Under the pieces are notes generated by a model that was not told the origin of the DNA, searched no databases, and worked only from the letters and a program-made list of their open reading frames with translations. DNA of 38,471 nucleotides, taken from assembly GCF_004153195.1 (NCBI RefSeq), contig NZ_SEMC01000022.1, positions 1 to 38,471 on the forward strand, given 5' to 3'. Of the stretch, positions 1-9,429 are shown piece by piece. The translations under genes and the position numbers were made by a program. This stretch comes from Sporolactobacillus sp. THM19-2. GTDB taxonomy: Bacteria > Bacillota > Bacilli > Bacillales > Sporolactobacillaceae. Within the stretch, counting starts at the first letter, position 1, and each line of letters begins with the position of its first letter.

Positions 1-58
1 GTTTCTGAAAAAACTGCCGTCCAGCTATCGGGAACGGCTGACCAAAGCGGCAGCCTGA
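1..58 (+). CDS. 3' end of an unidentified gene (truncated by window edge)
   Basis: The frame beginning at base 2 reads about 18 codons to a TGA at 56-58; the C-terminus is basic and ends in three alanines. It is followed, after some 85 bases, by a strong terminator, which fits the end of a transcription unit. Too little is visible to assign a family. The frame call rests only on the open stretch, its position before a terminator and the lack of any alternative. Confidence 0.4.
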   Translation, partial: FLKKLPSSYRERLTKAAA

Positions 59-145
59 GCTAATTTATCCAGGAAGAACATAGAACCAGCAAGGAACAGG
101 GACACTTTTCTATCTTTCAAGTTTTAGTATGTAATATGAAATCAG

Positions 146-173
146 GGAGGACTGAGCCGGTCCTCCTTTTTTT
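146..173 (+). terminator. Rho-independent terminator
   Basis: A perfect 7-bp stem (GGAGGAC at 146-152 with GTCCTCC at 160-166), a 7-base loop and a run of seven T at 167-173. It ends the transcript of the gene truncated at the left edge. Confidence 0.85.
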
Positions 174-426
174 ATCCCGCAGCCGTCCAAAACGGGCACG
201 CCCTTTACGCCCGGAATACCCCGGTTTCCTGAAATTTCACTTTATTTTTATGAAAGTATTAATAGCGTAACTTCTGGCGACACCACTCTGCAGGTTTTTC
301 TTTTATTCTTCACAAAGTCAGAAATATTTTTAGATATTGCAGGATTATTCTTCTGTCACGATGAATAACTTTAGGTAAGATTTCCCCGTATTGACCAATC
401 CATCCCCCCGATTCCCGTAATCAGAT
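174..426 (+). other. intergenic region upstream of comGA
   Basis: With the terminator region before it, this makes about 370 bases without a recognisable gene. It should hold the comGA promoter. A-tract and T-tract pairs near 325-345 resemble ComK half-sites only loosely, and I see no clean ComK box or sigma-A promoter. Confidence 0.4.
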
Positions 427-1572
427 ATGAGAGCGGGTGCCATCTTGACCGAAATATCTGCTGAAACTGTTGAAAAGAGCAGAGAATTACTGGAGCACGC
501 CTGTCAGGCAGAGGCCTCAGATATTCATTTTATCCCACGTATGGAAGATACACTTGTTGAACTGCGTATCCACGGTTACCTTTATCAAATGACCCTTTTG
601 CCCGCAGCAGATGCTGAACGAATCATTAATCATTTTAAGTACCTGTCCGGCATGGATATAGGAGAACGCAGGCTGCCGCAAAGTGGGTCAATGAGACTCA
701 TCATTAACAGCGAGGTTGTCTCACTCCGTCTGTCAACGCTCCCCACACCAGAACAGGAAAGCCTGGTCATTCGATTATTACCGCAGCAGAAAGAATTGGC
801 AGTTCGTGACTTATCCGTGTTTCAGGAGGCAACTGAAGGACTTGCTTCCCTTCTTAACTTTAATAGCGGTATGATTCTGATTTCAGGGCCTACAGGTTCA
901 GGAAAGACGACCACATTATATACGATGCTTATGGAACTGCAGAAACGTTATCATGCACGGATCATCACTATTGAAGACCCGATTGAAATAAGAAATCACA
1001 GTTTTGTGCAGATGGAAGTGAACGAAAAAGCACATTTTTCCTATGCGGAGGGATTCAAAGCCATTCTGCGGCATGACCCTGATATCATCATGATCGGTGA
1101 AATAAGAGATGAAAATACAGCAAAAATGGCCGTCCGGGCCAGCCTGACAGGTCATCTTGTCCTTTCTACGGTGCATGCCTTTAATGCTTCCGGCACGATC
1201 AGAAGAATGACAGAACTTGGCGTACCCCAGTACGACCTTAAGGAGACGCTGGTTGGCGTGATTGCTCAGCGACTGGTAAATATTCAGTGCCCGGAGTGCG
1301 GGCCGGTCTGCAGGACAGACTGCAGCAACCGCCATCATCCGAGTCGAACGGGAATTTTTGAGATACTGACTGGAATGGCATTACATGAATATCTGTCCAG
1401 CAGATCAAGAAGCAGCCGGCCCGCGTATAAAACGTTCGATGATTATCTGGAGGAAGGCGTCACAAACGGACTGATAGAGAAAAGAGAGTGGAAGGGGGGT
1501 GGAATAGCAAATGCGGAGAGCCGGACGCTGGAAAAAGAAAGAACAGGCAAAGATGCTGATTCAGCTTGGTGA
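427..1572 (+). CDS. comGA: ComGA, competence pilus assembly ATPase (GspE/PilB family)
   Basis: Traffic ATPase that powers assembly of the competence pseudopilus for DNA uptake at the inner face of the membrane. Visible features: the N-terminal ASDIHF motif near residue 30, the MDIGERR segment near 77, Walker A GPTGSGKTTT near 157, the Asp box around ITIEDPIE, Walker B-type RHDPDIIMIGEIRD near 215, GHLVLSTVHA near 240, and a CPEC...C zinc-type cluster near 286. Its 381 aa is slightly longer than B. subtilis ComGA because the C-terminus runs 62 bases into comGB. The start is uncertain: neither ATG 427 nor TTG 445 has a good Shine-Dalgarno. The ATPase motifs are intact, although the pseudopilin genes it would serve are missing from the locus. 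Confidence 0.9.
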   Translation: MRAGAILTEISAETVEKSRELLEHACQAEASDIHFIPRMEDTLVELRIHGYLYQMTLLPAADAERIINHFKYLSGMDIGERRLPQSGSMRLIINSEVVSLRLSTLPTPEQESLVIRLLPQQKELAVRDLSVFQEATEGLASLLNFNSGMILISGPTGSGKTTTLYTMLMELQKRYHARIITIEDPIEIRNHSFVQMEVNEKAHFSYAEGFKAILRHDPDIIMIGEIRDENTAKMAVRASLTGHLVLSTVHAFNASGTIRRMTELGVPQYDLKETLVGVIAQRLVNIQCPECGPVCRTDCSNRHHPSRTGIFEILTGMALHEYLSSRSRSSRPAYKTFDDYLEEGVTNGLIEKREWKGGGIANAESRTLEKERTGKDADSAW

Positions 1573-2542
1573 ATGTCTCAGGGATGGCTATTCCCTGAGA
1601 AAAGCCCTGAACCTTCTGCAAATTGAATGGACCGGGATCATGAGAAGAAAGACAGATCAGATGATTCTTCAGCTGGAAAAAGGTGTACCGTTCCATGATG
1701 TCCTGCTTTTTGCCGGGTTTCCCCGGGAAATTGCGACGACGGTCTACTTTTCTCAGCGAAGTGGCAGATTGTCCCGTGGTTTGATTGAGAGTGGGACCCT
1801 GGTACTCAGACGTGAGGAATATAAAGAGAAAATGGGCAGGCTGATGCGTTACCCGATTATCCTGATCTGGTGTCTGAGTATGATTCTGCTGATTATCAGC
1901 CGATTCGTTCTCCCCAGTTTTCTGAGGCTCTATCAGTCCTTTTCCATTGAACTTCCGCAGATTATGAAAATGCTGATCCTGTTGTCCGGTCGGTCCGAGA
2001 CCATTTTTGCTGCAGGTTTGCTGAGCGCCCTCATCCTGCTGTGCGCTTATCTGACGTTTAAACGTTTACCGATTGGAAAAAAGATAAATTGCCTGATTCC
2101 TTTTCCCTTCATCGGTTATTTTGTCAGGTCTTATCTGACGCAGCAAATGTGTTTTCAACTGGGCCATTTATTAAGCGCCGGTTTATCTATTCGGGATTCT
2201 GTTGCCAGTATGACTGAAAAAGGGACCACGTCGTTTCTTGAACATGAAGCAAAACGGATGGGCAGATTGCTCGAAGAAGGTATCGAACTGGATAAAGCGT
2301 TAGAAACGGCAGGGTATTATCTTTCTGATTTTTCTTCCGTGGTAAGACACGGTGAACGAAACGGTTTTCTTGATCATGCCCTTCAGCGATACGGTATGAC
2401 CGTTATGAAGAGATCAGACCAGAAAATACAAACCCTGATGTCCTGTATCCAGCCGGTTCTTCTCCTGCTTATCGGTGGATTTATCCTGGGCCTGTTTGCA
2501 TCAGTTCTGATTCCTGTCTTTGAGATCATTAACGGATTATGA
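1511..2542 (+). CDS. comGB: ComGB, polytopic membrane platform protein of the competence pilus (GspF/PilC family)
   Basis: Inner-membrane platform of the type II secretion-like competence pilus, partner of ComGA. The 343 aa protein has the duplicated GspF arrangement: a cytoplasmic helical domain (about 15-110), a membrane segment near 115-135, a second near 160-185, another GspF repeat (about 205-300) with LGHLLSAGLSIRDS and RHGERNGFLDHAL motifs, and a C-terminal membrane segment near 315-340. The start is set by a strong Shine-Dalgarno (AAGGGGGG at about 1492-1499), and the gene overlaps comGA by 62 bases. After its stop no comGC follows: the opposite-strand yqhG gene overlaps its last 6 bases. 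Confidence 0.9.
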   Translation: MRRAGRWKKKEQAKMLIQLGECLRDGYSLRKALNLLQIEWTGIMRRKTDQMILQLEKGVPFHDVLLFAGFPREIATTVYFSQRSGRLSRGLIESGTLVLRREEYKEKMGRLMRYPIILIWCLSMILLIISRFVLPSFLRLYQSFSIELPQIMKMLILLSGRSETIFAAGLLSALILLCAYLTFKRLPIGKKINCLIPFPFIGYFVRSYLTQQMCFQLGHLLSAGLSIRDSVASMTEKGTTSFLEHEAKRMGRLLEEGIELDKALETAGYYLSDFSSVVRHGERNGFLDHALQRYGMTVMKRSDQKIQTLMSCIQPVLLLLIGGFILGLFASVLIPVFEIINGL

Positions 2543-3334
2543 TTTCCCAGGGAGAAAAGATGAAGACTGCAGATAAAACAGCCCCGCATTGATCAGCTGG
2601 ATTTGAATTTTTGGCTGATACTGCTGGCGAAGTGCTTCTTTTTCCTGAAAATAAGGCTCGGGTTTATCCTCTTCAGATTCGTAAAAAGCGTCCAGAAGAC
2701 GCTGATCGACTGCCCATTTTCTTCCGGCTTCTTCTGCCCAGTCTTTTGATTCATCGGCCAGTGTTGATCGGATAAAGGATTCGATTCGCAGCATGCCGCT
2801 TTTGATTTTGATCAGAGGACTGAGTGTATAACTGTAATCAGGTATTTTGGGGGACAGAGGTAGTTCACGGATGGCATCACGAAAACCATCGATTAACGTA
2901 CCGTTGATCAGTTGCAGTCCGGCGGAACAGAGTCGCTCTTTTTTCAGGTCACACTGATAACTGATGCGCATGTTCATGCACAGCCAGGGTTCCAGTGCAG
3001 CAGAAGAGGTGTTCCGAGGACTCTGATATAAGCGAATGAAGGACCCAAGCTGTCTGGCGGCATCAAAAATCTGATGGAGGCGCGGGGCACCGAAGTAAAT
3101 GAACTCTCCATCCTGATCGGAATGGGGATTGGTCCGCAATCGAAGTGTTACGGTTTCGCCTGTTCCTCCTGTCTGTTTGATATAGTGCCAGTAAAATGGC
3201 CGGTTCATCAGAATTTTATCCATTTCTTCCGTTAATTTTACCGAGAGAACATGACCATTGGTTTCAGGAAGCAGGCGGCATCCTGAAACGGTAAAAAAGC
3301 GATTAAGGTACTGATTAATGGCTGCCGGCTGCAT
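2537..3334 (-). CDS. yqhG: YqhG family protein of unknown function
   Basis: A 265 aa soluble protein matching B. subtilis YqhG in length, position and general composition (PxSGCRLLPE near 20, many aromatic and charged residues, no membrane segment or signal peptide). The function is unknown. It begins 20 bases inside the end of the helicase gene, so the two are translationally linked, as in B. subtilis, and probably work together or are at least co-expressed. Its 3' end overlaps the end of comGB convergently by 6 bases, an unusually tight junction where the rest of the comG operon would normally lie. Confidence 0.8.
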   Translation of the reverse strand: MQPAAINQYLNRFFTVSGCRLLPETNGHVLSVKLTEEMDKILMNRPFYWHYIKQTGGTGETVTLRLRTNPHSDQDGEFIYFGAPRLHQIFDAARQLGSFIRLYQSPRNTSSAALEPWLCMNMRISYQCDLKKERLCSAGLQLINGTLIDGFRDAIRELPLSPKIPDYSYTLSPLIKIKSGMLRIESFIRSTLADESKDWAEEAGRKWAVDQRLLDAFYESEEDKPEPYFQEKEALRQQYQPKIQIQLINAGLFYLQSSSFLPGKS

Positions 3335-4985
3335 TTCGCACCTCCGAGAGTGGTTGGCTTTCAGAATTGATCACACTGCTTAAATTATCAAGTTTTATGC
3401 GGATTTCGCCATCTGAATCAGATTCTTCAAAGATCGTCTGAACCTGTTTATCAATGTCCTTCAGATCTATCCGGGTAAGAATAGCATCCAATCGTCCAAC
3501 GACCTGTTCAAACAGATGAATTTTATTATATAAAAGATTCAGAATATGGCTCTCTACGGTGCCGTGCACTGCAAAATTGTAAATGTGAACATCTTTTTCC
3601 TGACCGAGACGATGAATACGTCCGATTCGCTGCTCAATCCTCATAGGATTCCATGGCAGATCATAATTGATCAGGTGGCTCGCGAACTGCAGATTGATTC
3701 CTTCGCCGCCGGCCTCTGTCGCTATTAATACCTGTATTCTGCTTTTAAACAGTTCGCGCATCCAGTCTTTCTTACCACGCCGAAAACCTCCGCTGAATGG
3801 AACGGAAGTGATCCCGTGTTGTTTAAAAAACCATTGCAAATATAACTGTGTGGCCCTGTATTCTGTAAATATGATCACCTTATCGTTAATCTCACGAATG
3901 AGCTCGAGTGCCTTTTCCGCCTTGGCGTTCCGGGTGATCGCATTCAGTCTTCTGAAAATGGAATGCCAGAGATGTTCGTGGTGGAGGTGATCGGAGGCAT
4001 GGTATATTTTGTTAAGTGTCTTGAATGCTGCTTCACGACTGCTGCAGGCTTCCCTTTGCAGGGTGACGAGTGAAAAGCCCTGGATGATGCCGGCATGCCT
4101 TAAATCCGTCAGAGATTGATAAAAGGCTGCCTCTTCCCTTGAAAATGTGATGTCGAGTGAACAGACGATTCGTTTGGGCCACCGCAGTCCCGTATCTTCT
4201 CTTCGATTGCGTACCATCACCTGACTGACCAGTTTATTCAGCTTTTTTTCATTCTGCAGGGATCCGCGATCTGACTTGAAGACTCGTGAAAAAACATCGG
4301 CACTGCCCAGATAACCAGGCTTGAGAAGTGAAACAAGATAAAAGATTTCACTTAATCGGTTCTGTATCGGCGTAGCTGTGAGCAGCAGACAAAACCGCTT
4401 TTTTAGCAACTGAACGAACTGATAGTTTTTGGTTTTGTGATTTTTAAGTTTATGGGCTTCATCGATAATGACAAAGTCATAGTCCTGCTTCAGCACCAGA
4501 CTTCGATGGGGGTCCCGTTTCGCTGTATCTATTGAGGAGACAATGACATCGCATTTGTCCCACATGTAAGATTTGCGCTGAGGTACAGCCGGGATCGCAA
4601 ATTTGCGGTTCAATTCGGAAACCCATTGTGAAACGAGGGAGGCAGGAACGAGTATCAGGACTTTTCTGGCAAGCCCGCGGATCATATATTCTTTAATGAT
4701 CAGACCGGCTTCAATAGTCTTTCCGAGTCCGACTTCATCTGCCAGAATCGCTTTACCGTGCATTTTTTCAATCACATGCTGTGCGGTCTCAACCTGGTGC
4801 GGATGGAGCTTCAGATCCGGTAACTGAGAAGGAGCAATAAGCCCGTGAAAAGAGGGGACGATCCTGGCCTGTTCCGCCTGGAAAGCAAGATCAAACATCA
4901 CCGGATTGGCCCATGGCCCCCCGGCTTCAATTTTTTTTATCAATTCATCCTGCCACGAACGATCAAATTCAATAATCGGTTCCAT
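3315..4985 (-). CDS. yqhH: SNF2/RapA-like superfamily 2 helicase (YqhH)
   Basis: A 556 aa Swi2/Snf2-type DNA translocase, the size of B. subtilis YqhH. The motifs appear in order: motif I DEVGLGKTIEAGLI near residue 80, Ia VLVPASLVSQW near 115, DEAH box (IIDEAHKLKN) near 175, motif III LLTATPIQNR near 202, motif V GGEGINLQFA near 425, and motif VI with RIEQRIGRIHRLGQ near 447. It would use ATP to move along DNA or displace bound proteins; the target is unknown. The start follows an AAAGGTG Shine-Dalgarno and is divergent from the gcv promoter region. It lacks the extra N-terminal domains of full-length RapA, so I do not call it RapA. Confidence 0.88.
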   Translation of the reverse strand: MEPIIEFDRSWQDELIKKIEAGGPWANPVMFDLAFQAEQARIVPSFHGLIAPSQLPDLKLHPHQVETAQHVIEKMHGKAILADEVGLGKTIEAGLIIKEYMIRGLARKVLILVPASLVSQWVSELNRKFAIPAVPQRKSYMWDKCDVIVSSIDTAKRDPHRSLVLKQDYDFVIIDEAHKLKNHKTKNYQFVQLLKKRFCLLLTATPIQNRLSEIFYLVSLLKPGYLGSADVFSRVFKSDRGSLQNEKKLNKLVSQVMVRNRREDTGLRWPKRIVCSLDITFSREEAAFYQSLTDLRHAGIIQGFSLVTLQREACSSREAAFKTLNKIYHASDHLHHEHLWHSIFRRLNAITRNAKAEKALELIREINDKVIIFTEYRATQLYLQWFFKQHGITSVPFSGGFRRGKKDWMRELFKSRIQVLIATEAGGEGINLQFASHLINYDLPWNPMRIEQRIGRIHRLGQEKDVHIYNFAVHGTVESHILNLLYNKIHLFEQVVGRLDAILTRIDLKDIDKQVQTIFEESDSDGEIRIKLDNLSSVINSESQPLSEVRNAAGSH

Positions 4986-5027
4986 ATTATGTCACCTTTT
5001 TTGTTAAAATTTTGTGAATGAAAAGCA

Positions 5028-5057
5028 TTGATTTTATTCACCTGTAAATGGTAGGAT
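5028..5057 (+). promoter_or_regulatory. candidate sigma-A promoter for the gcv operon
   Basis: TTGATT (5028-5033), 18-base spacer, TAGGAT (5052-5057), about 65-70 bases upstream of the first riboswitch aptamer. The match is moderate; the position is right for the gcv leader. Confidence 0.45.
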
Positions 5058-5126
5058 ATGTATTGTTAGTATGACCGATTCAGACAGGATTAAACGACAA
5101 CAATTGAATGTTTTGCGGATGACGGC

Positions 5127-5304
5127 ATGGGGAGAGCGCGCAGCCGGGCGACGCCGAAGGAGCAAACAGTCAGTGAATCTCTCAGGCAAAAAGACTCATG
5201 ACGGACGCACCTCTGGAGAGTGCTACAGACAGGAAAGCCACCAAAGGGGATACCGTGTGTGACGATTGTTGTTCATACGATAAACTTTCAGGTTTCAGGA
5301 CAGG
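5127..5304 (+). promoter_or_regulatory. tandem glycine riboswitch (two aptamers) upstream of gcvT
   Basis: Aptamer 1 (about 5127-5205) carries the hallmarks GGGGAGAG, GACGCCGAAGGAGCAA and TCTCTCAGGCAAAAAGAC. Aptamer 2 (about 5212-5304) carries CTGGAGAG, CACCAAAGGGG and TTTCAGGTTTCAGGACAG. The two are joined by a short linker, the cooperative tandem form typical of gcv operons. Glycine binding would hold the 3' strand of aptamer 2 in the aptamer and prevent the terminator hairpin just downstream, turning the glycine cleavage genes on when glycine is plentiful. Confidence 0.92.
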
Positions 5305-5337
5305 GGAACACGTAATGTGTTTTCTCTGTCCTTTTTT
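5298..5337 (+). terminator. riboswitch expression-platform terminator
   Basis: A long near-perfect hairpin from GGACAG (5298-5303) to CTGTCC (5326-5331) closes on a short loop near 5311-5315 and is followed by TTTTTT (5332-5337). The 5' arm is also the last conserved element of aptamer 2, so terminator and ligand-bound aptamer are mutually exclusive. This supports an ON switch. Confidence 0.85.
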
Positions 5338-5419
5338 CTGCACTATGTGCAACCGGGGCTTAGCGGGCATCAGGTTTTCTTTATACACTGGCAAAAATGA
5401 AGGGAGACGGGTATCAGCC

Positions 5420-6514
5420 TTGAAAACGACACCGATTTATGAATATTATAAAAGTTCAGATGCTAAATTGATTGAGTTTGGCGGATATTTATTACCGGTC
5501 AGTCTGTCGGGAATTAAGCTGGAACATCAGGCTGTCAGAACCAGGGCCGGACTGTTTGACGTATCGCATATGGGTGAATTTCATTTACAGGGACCCGAAG
5601 CTGAAGCGTTTCTTCAGAAAATGATTACGAATAACGTAGCAAAGACGCAACCTGGCGATGCGCAATATACGGCAATGTGCTATGAGAATGGAGGAACGGT
5701 CGATGATCTGATGGTCTACCGTCTGGCTGGTGATGCCTTCATGCTCGTTGTAAATGCAGCAAATATTGATAAAGATTTTGACTGGCTGGACAGTCACTTA
5801 ACCGAAGAGGCGGTATTGACCAACCAGTCGGCAAATATCGCACTCCTTGCCCTTCAGGGTCCCGCCGCAGAACACATTCTTCAGAAGATTGCGGATATTC
5901 CTCTTGCGCAGATCAGTCGTTTTACATTCCGGGAGCATGTCAGTCTTGAAGGGATTCAGGCACTTGTTTCCCGTACAGGATATACGGGTGAAGATGGTTT
6001 TGAACTCTATTGCCCGTGGGAGAAGGCCCGGGCCCTGTGGGACAGATTACTGGATGCAGGAAAGGATGAAGGATTAATCCCGTGCGGACTCGGTGCGAGA
6101 GATACATTGCGGTTTGAATCCTGTCTGCCGCTTTACGGGCAGGAACTCAGCCCTGATGTTTCTCCACTTGAAGCCGGGATCGGTTTCGCTGTTAAAGCGA
6201 AAAAAAATGTTCCCTTTCTTGGTCAGAAGGCTTTGTCTGAACAAAGAGAGAACGGACTTAAGCGAAAAATTGTCGGTATCGAAATGGTAGACCGGGCGAT
6301 TCCGAGAACACACTATGAGGTCTATTCGGATAACCGGAAAATTGGTCAAATCACGACCGGAACACAGTCACCGACTCTGGGAAAGAATCTCGGGCTTGCG
6401 CTGATTGACATCATGTATACCCGGCCCGGGACCACTCTCGAAGTCGATATCCGTGGGAAAAGGAAAAAAGCGGTAATTGTTCATACGCCCTTCTATAATA
6501 AAAAAAATAATTGA
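5420..6514 (+). CDS. gcvT: aminomethyltransferase, T protein of the glycine cleavage system
   Basis: Transfers the methylene carbon from the aminomethyl-lipoyl H protein to tetrahydrofolate, releasing ammonia. The reading frame is open upstream through the riboswitch, but homology begins at LKTTPIYE, so I place the start at TTG 5420, preceded by GGGAG at 5402-5406. That gives 364 aa, the usual GcvT length. Family motifs include the FDVSHMGE segment, the TVDDLMVY segment with the folate-binding acidic residue, ALQGPAAE, RTGYTGEDGFE, and the C-terminal GTQSPTL region. It is the first gene of gcvT-gcvPA-gcvPB. The lipoyl carrier gene gcvH is not in the window. Confidence 0.94.
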   Translation: MKTTPIYEYYKSSDAKLIEFGGYLLPVSLSGIKLEHQAVRTRAGLFDVSHMGEFHLQGPEAEAFLQKMITNNVAKTQPGDAQYTAMCYENGGTVDDLMVYRLAGDAFMLVVNAANIDKDFDWLDSHLTEEAVLTNQSANIALLALQGPAAEHILQKIADIPLAQISRFTFREHVSLEGIQALVSRTGYTGEDGFELYCPWEKARALWDRLLDAGKDEGLIPCGLGARDTLRFESCLPLYGQELSPDVSPLEAGIGFAVKAKKNVPFLGQKALSEQRENGLKRKIVGIEMVDRAIPRTHYEVYSDNRKIGQITTGTQSPTLGKNLGLALIDIMYTRPGTTLEVDIRGKRKKAVIVHTPFYNKKNN

Positions 6515-6526
6515 GGAGGTCACATC

Positions 6527-7882
6527 ATGACGTCATATCGCTATCTTCCGATGACCGAAGAAGATAGAAAAGCCATGCTTCGGACCATAGGGGTAACAAG
6601 TGATGAAACATTGTTTTCTGACGTTCCCGAAGGTATTCGTTTCAAAGGAAAACTGAATGTTGAAAAAGCTTTATCGGAACCTGAACTGATCCGTCTGATG
6701 ACTAAACTTGCCAAAGAAAACATTTCGACAGAAGATCTTCCATCTTTTCTGGGTGCCGGGGTCTATGACCACTACGTTCCCTCAGTTGTTGACAGTGTCA
6801 TTTCAAAAGGGGAGTTCTATACCGCTTATACGCCTTATCAGGCTGAAGTGTCCCAGGGCGAATTACAGGCCATTTTCGAATTCCAGTCTCTGATCTGTGA
6901 ACTTACTGCCATGGAAGTGGCCAACTCTTCGATGTATGACGGGTCTACAGCTCTTGCCGAAGCTGCTCTCCTGGCATCCGGTACAACGAGAAAGAATAAG
7001 ATTCTGGTTTCTGAAGCCGTGCATCCGGAATATCGTCAGGTACTCAGCACATATGCCCATGGCCGTCACCTGAAGGTCGAAACCATCCCGGTCCGGAATG
7101 GTGTGACAGATCCTGAGCGGCTGAGACAGGCTGTTGATGATCAGACAGCATGCGTCATCGTTCAGTATCCCAATTTTTTGGGACAAATTGAACCGTTAAA
7201 ACAAATAGAGGCCATCGTCCATGACGCAAAGAAGACGCATTTTATTGTTTCCAGTAATCCCCTTGCACTGGGCGTTCTGAAACCTCCAGGCGAATTTCAT
7301 GCAGATATCGTGGTCGGAGACTGCCAGCCCCTGGGTATTCCCACATCCTTCGGCGGACCCCATTGCGGGTATTTTGCCGTAACAAAAAAACTCATCCGTA
7401 AGATCCCCGGAAGACTTGTCGGGGAAACGGTAGATGAAAATGGAAAGCGCGGCTATGTTCTCACCCTTCAGGCAAGGGAGCAGCATATCCGCCGGGATAA
7501 GGCAACATCAAATATTTGTTCCAACCAGGCACTCAACGCGCTTGCCTCTTCAGTAGCCATGGTCGCACTGGGTAAGCATGGGATCCGGAAAATGGCTGAA
7601 CAAAATGTACAAAAAGCGCATTATGCTGCGAAAAGATTGAAACAGGCAGGAGTTCAGGTGATGACAGAAGGGGCTTTCTTCAATGAATTTGTGATTCATT
7701 GCGGAAAACCGGTAGCTGATCTGAATCGTGTGCTATTGAAAAAAGGGTTCATCGGCGGCTATGATCTGGGTCGTGATTCAGAAGAACTGAAAAACCGGAT
7801 GCTTGTTGCTGTTACAGAAATGCGGACGAAGCAGGAGATTGATGATTTTGCTGATGCTCTGGGGGGAATTATTCATGACTGA
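6527..7882 (+). CDS. gcvPA: glycine dehydrogenase (decarboxylating) subunit 1
   Basis: Alpha half of the split P protein, which decarboxylates glycine and loads aminomethyl onto the lipoyl H protein. The 451 aa protein starts after a strong GAGGAGG site, 12 bases downstream of gcvT. It shows the typical N-terminal [15 protein letters not shown], the [16 protein letters not shown] segment, [20 protein letters not shown] near 105, and the [11 protein letters not shown] segment near 274. Split GcvP is normal in Firmicutes. It pairs with gcvPB, which overlaps its end by 8 bases. Confidence 0.95.
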   Translation: MTSYRYLPMTEEDRKAMLRTIGVTSDETLFSDVPEGIRFKGKLNVEKALSEPELIRLMTKLAKENISTEDLPSFLGAGVYDHYVPSVVDSVISKGEFYTAYTPYQAEVSQGELQAIFEFQSLICELTAMEVANSSMYDGSTALAEAALLASGTTRKNKILVSEAVHPEYRQVLSTYAHGRHLKVETIPVRNGVTDPERLRQAVDDQTACVIVQYPNFLGQIEPLKQIEAIVHDAKKTHFIVSSNPLALGVLKPPGEFHADIVVGDCQPLGIPTSFGGPHCGYFAVTKKLIRKIPGRLVGETVDENGKRGYVLTLQAREQHIRRDKATSNICSNQALNALASSVAMVALGKHGIRKMAEQNVQKAHYAAKRLKQAGVQVMTEGAFFNEFVIHCGKPVADLNRVLLKKGFIGGYDLGRDSEELKNRMLVAVTEMRTKQEIDDFADALGGIIHD

Positions 7883-9347
7883 TGAAGAAAATCAGACACT
7901 CATTTTTGAAGAGTCGAAAGCCGGTCGCACCGCTTACAGCCTCGCTGAACTGGATGTGCCTGAAGAGCCGCTGGATCATCTGATTGATCAGGATTACATG
8001 CGTACAAAAGAACCGGAATTCCCGGAAGTATCCGAACTCCAGCTTGTTCGGCATTACACGGCACTGGCCAGAAGAAATTTCGGTGTGGATAATGGTTTTT
8101 ACCCGCTGGGTTCCTGTACAATGAAATATAATCCGAAAGTAAATGAAGTCGTGGCCAGACTTGAGGGGTTTTCAAAAATCCATCCCTACGAGGATGAGAG
8201 TTCCGTTCAGGGTGCGCTGGAACTACTGTATCGGTTACAGATGAATCTTGAAGAAATAACCGGTATGGATGCAATCACTTTGCAACCTGCTGCCGGGGCC
8301 CATGGTGAGTGGACAGGACTGATGATTATCCGTGCCTTTCACGAAGCCAATCACGATTTTAAACGAACAAAAGTTATTATTCCCGACACCGCGCATGGAA
8401 CAAATCCGGCCTCAGCATCTGTCGCCGGGTTTGAACCTGTCACCGTCAGGACAAATGAAAAGGGCCTTGTGGATCTGGATGATCTGAGAAGGCTGGCAGA
8501 TGATCAAACTGCCGCGTTGATGTTGACGAATCCCAATACCCTTGGCCTGTTTGAAACACATATCCGTGATATTGCCAGCATTGTTCATGCAGCGGGAGGA
8601 AAAGTGTATTACGACGGTGCCAATATGAATGCAATCATGGGAATCACCCGTCCGGGGGATATGGGCTATGACGTTGTTCACCTCAATCTGCATAAAACCT
8701 TCACCGGACCGCACGGCGGAGGCGGACCGGGGTCGGGTCCTGTCGGCGTGAAAAAGGAGCTGGTGCCGTTTTTGCCCAAACCACTGATTATCAGAAAATC
8801 AGATGGAAGCTATGGGCTTGATTATGACCGTCCTCTCTCCATTGGTCGGGTCAAGGCTTATTATGGTAATTTCGGCATTCTTGTCCGGGCTTATGCCTAC
8901 ATCCGTACGATGGGTGCGGAAGGTCTGCGCCAGGTGTCAAAGGACGCTGTTTTGAACGCCAATTACTTAATGAAGCGGCTTTCTCCATATTTTGAAACGC
9001 CTTATAAACAATTTTGCAAACATGAATTTGTACTCTCCGGAAGCCGGCAAAAGAAGCTTGGCGTTCGGACACTTGATATGGCAAAGCGTCTGCTTGATTT
9101 CGGGTATTATCCACCAACGATCTATTTTCCTCTGATTGTTGATGAAGCTATGATGTTTGAACCGACTGAAACAGAATCTAAAGAAACACTGGATGCCTTT
9201 GCTGACCACATGATTAAAATCAGTGAAGAAGCTGAGAAAGATCCAGAATGTGTGCAGGAGGCACCGCATCAAACGGTTGTTGCCCGACTCGATGAAACCC
9301 GGGCAGCACGCCACCCGGTTCTGCGCTATCAGCCTGAGACTGTCTAA
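7875..9347 (+). CDS. gcvPB: glycine dehydrogenase (decarboxylating) subunit 2
   Basis: Catalytic PLP-bearing half of the split P protein. The start is ATG 7875 behind a GGGGGG site; the frame is open further upstream but that part is gcvPA in another frame. The 490 aa protein contains [45 protein letters not shown] and the PLP-lysine signature in [18 protein letters not shown]. It is the last gene of the glycine-cleavage operon and ends 23 bases before a palindromic bidirectional terminator. Confidence 0.95.
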   Translation: MTDEENQTLIFEESKAGRTAYSLAELDVPEEPLDHLIDQDYMRTKEPEFPEVSELQLVRHYTALARRNFGVDNGFYPLGSCTMKYNPKVNEVVARLEGFSKIHPYEDESSVQGALELLYRLQMNLEEITGMDAITLQPAAGAHGEWTGLMIIRAFHEANHDFKRTKVIIPDTAHGTNPASASVAGFEPVTVRTNEKGLVDLDDLRRLADDQTAALMLTNPNTLGLFETHIRDIASIVHAAGGKVYYDGANMNAIMGITRPGDMGYDVVHLNLHKTFTGPHGGGGPGSGPVGVKKELVPFLPKPLIIRKSDGSYGLDYDRPLSIGRVKAYYGNFGILVRAYAYIRTMGAEGLRQVSKDAVLNANYLMKRLSPYFETPYKQFCKHEFVLSGSRQKKLGVRTLDMAKRLLDFGYYPPTIYFPLIVDEAMMFEPTETESKETLDAFADHMIKISEEAEKDPECVQEAPHQTVVARLDETRAARHPVLRYQPETV

Positions 9348-9364
9348 AGACAATGTGAAATATT

Positions 9365-9407
9365 AAAAAAGGTGCACGATTCTGATCAGAATCGTGCACC
9401 CTTTTTT
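9365..9407. terminator. bidirectional terminator between gcvPB and yqhL
   Basis: A perfect 30-base palindrome (9371-9400, GGTGCACGATTCTG and its complement around a central GATC) flanked by AAAAAA (9365-9370) and CTTTTTT (9401-9407). It can stop gcvPB transcription rightwards and yqhL transcription leftwards. Confidence 0.92.
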
Positions 9408-9429
9408 CAGTGAAATGGATGAAATAATA

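Noticed and set aside
315-350. ComK-box-like A/T tracts upstream of comGA
   Set aside because: The best stretch (AGAAATATTTTTA) only partly fits AAAA-N5-TTTT and has no properly spaced partner.
5071-5262. ORF across the glycine riboswitch, and the extended gcvT frame from 5198
   Set aside because: Both run through conserved aptamer and terminator sequence; GcvT homology starts only at LKTTPIYE (5420).
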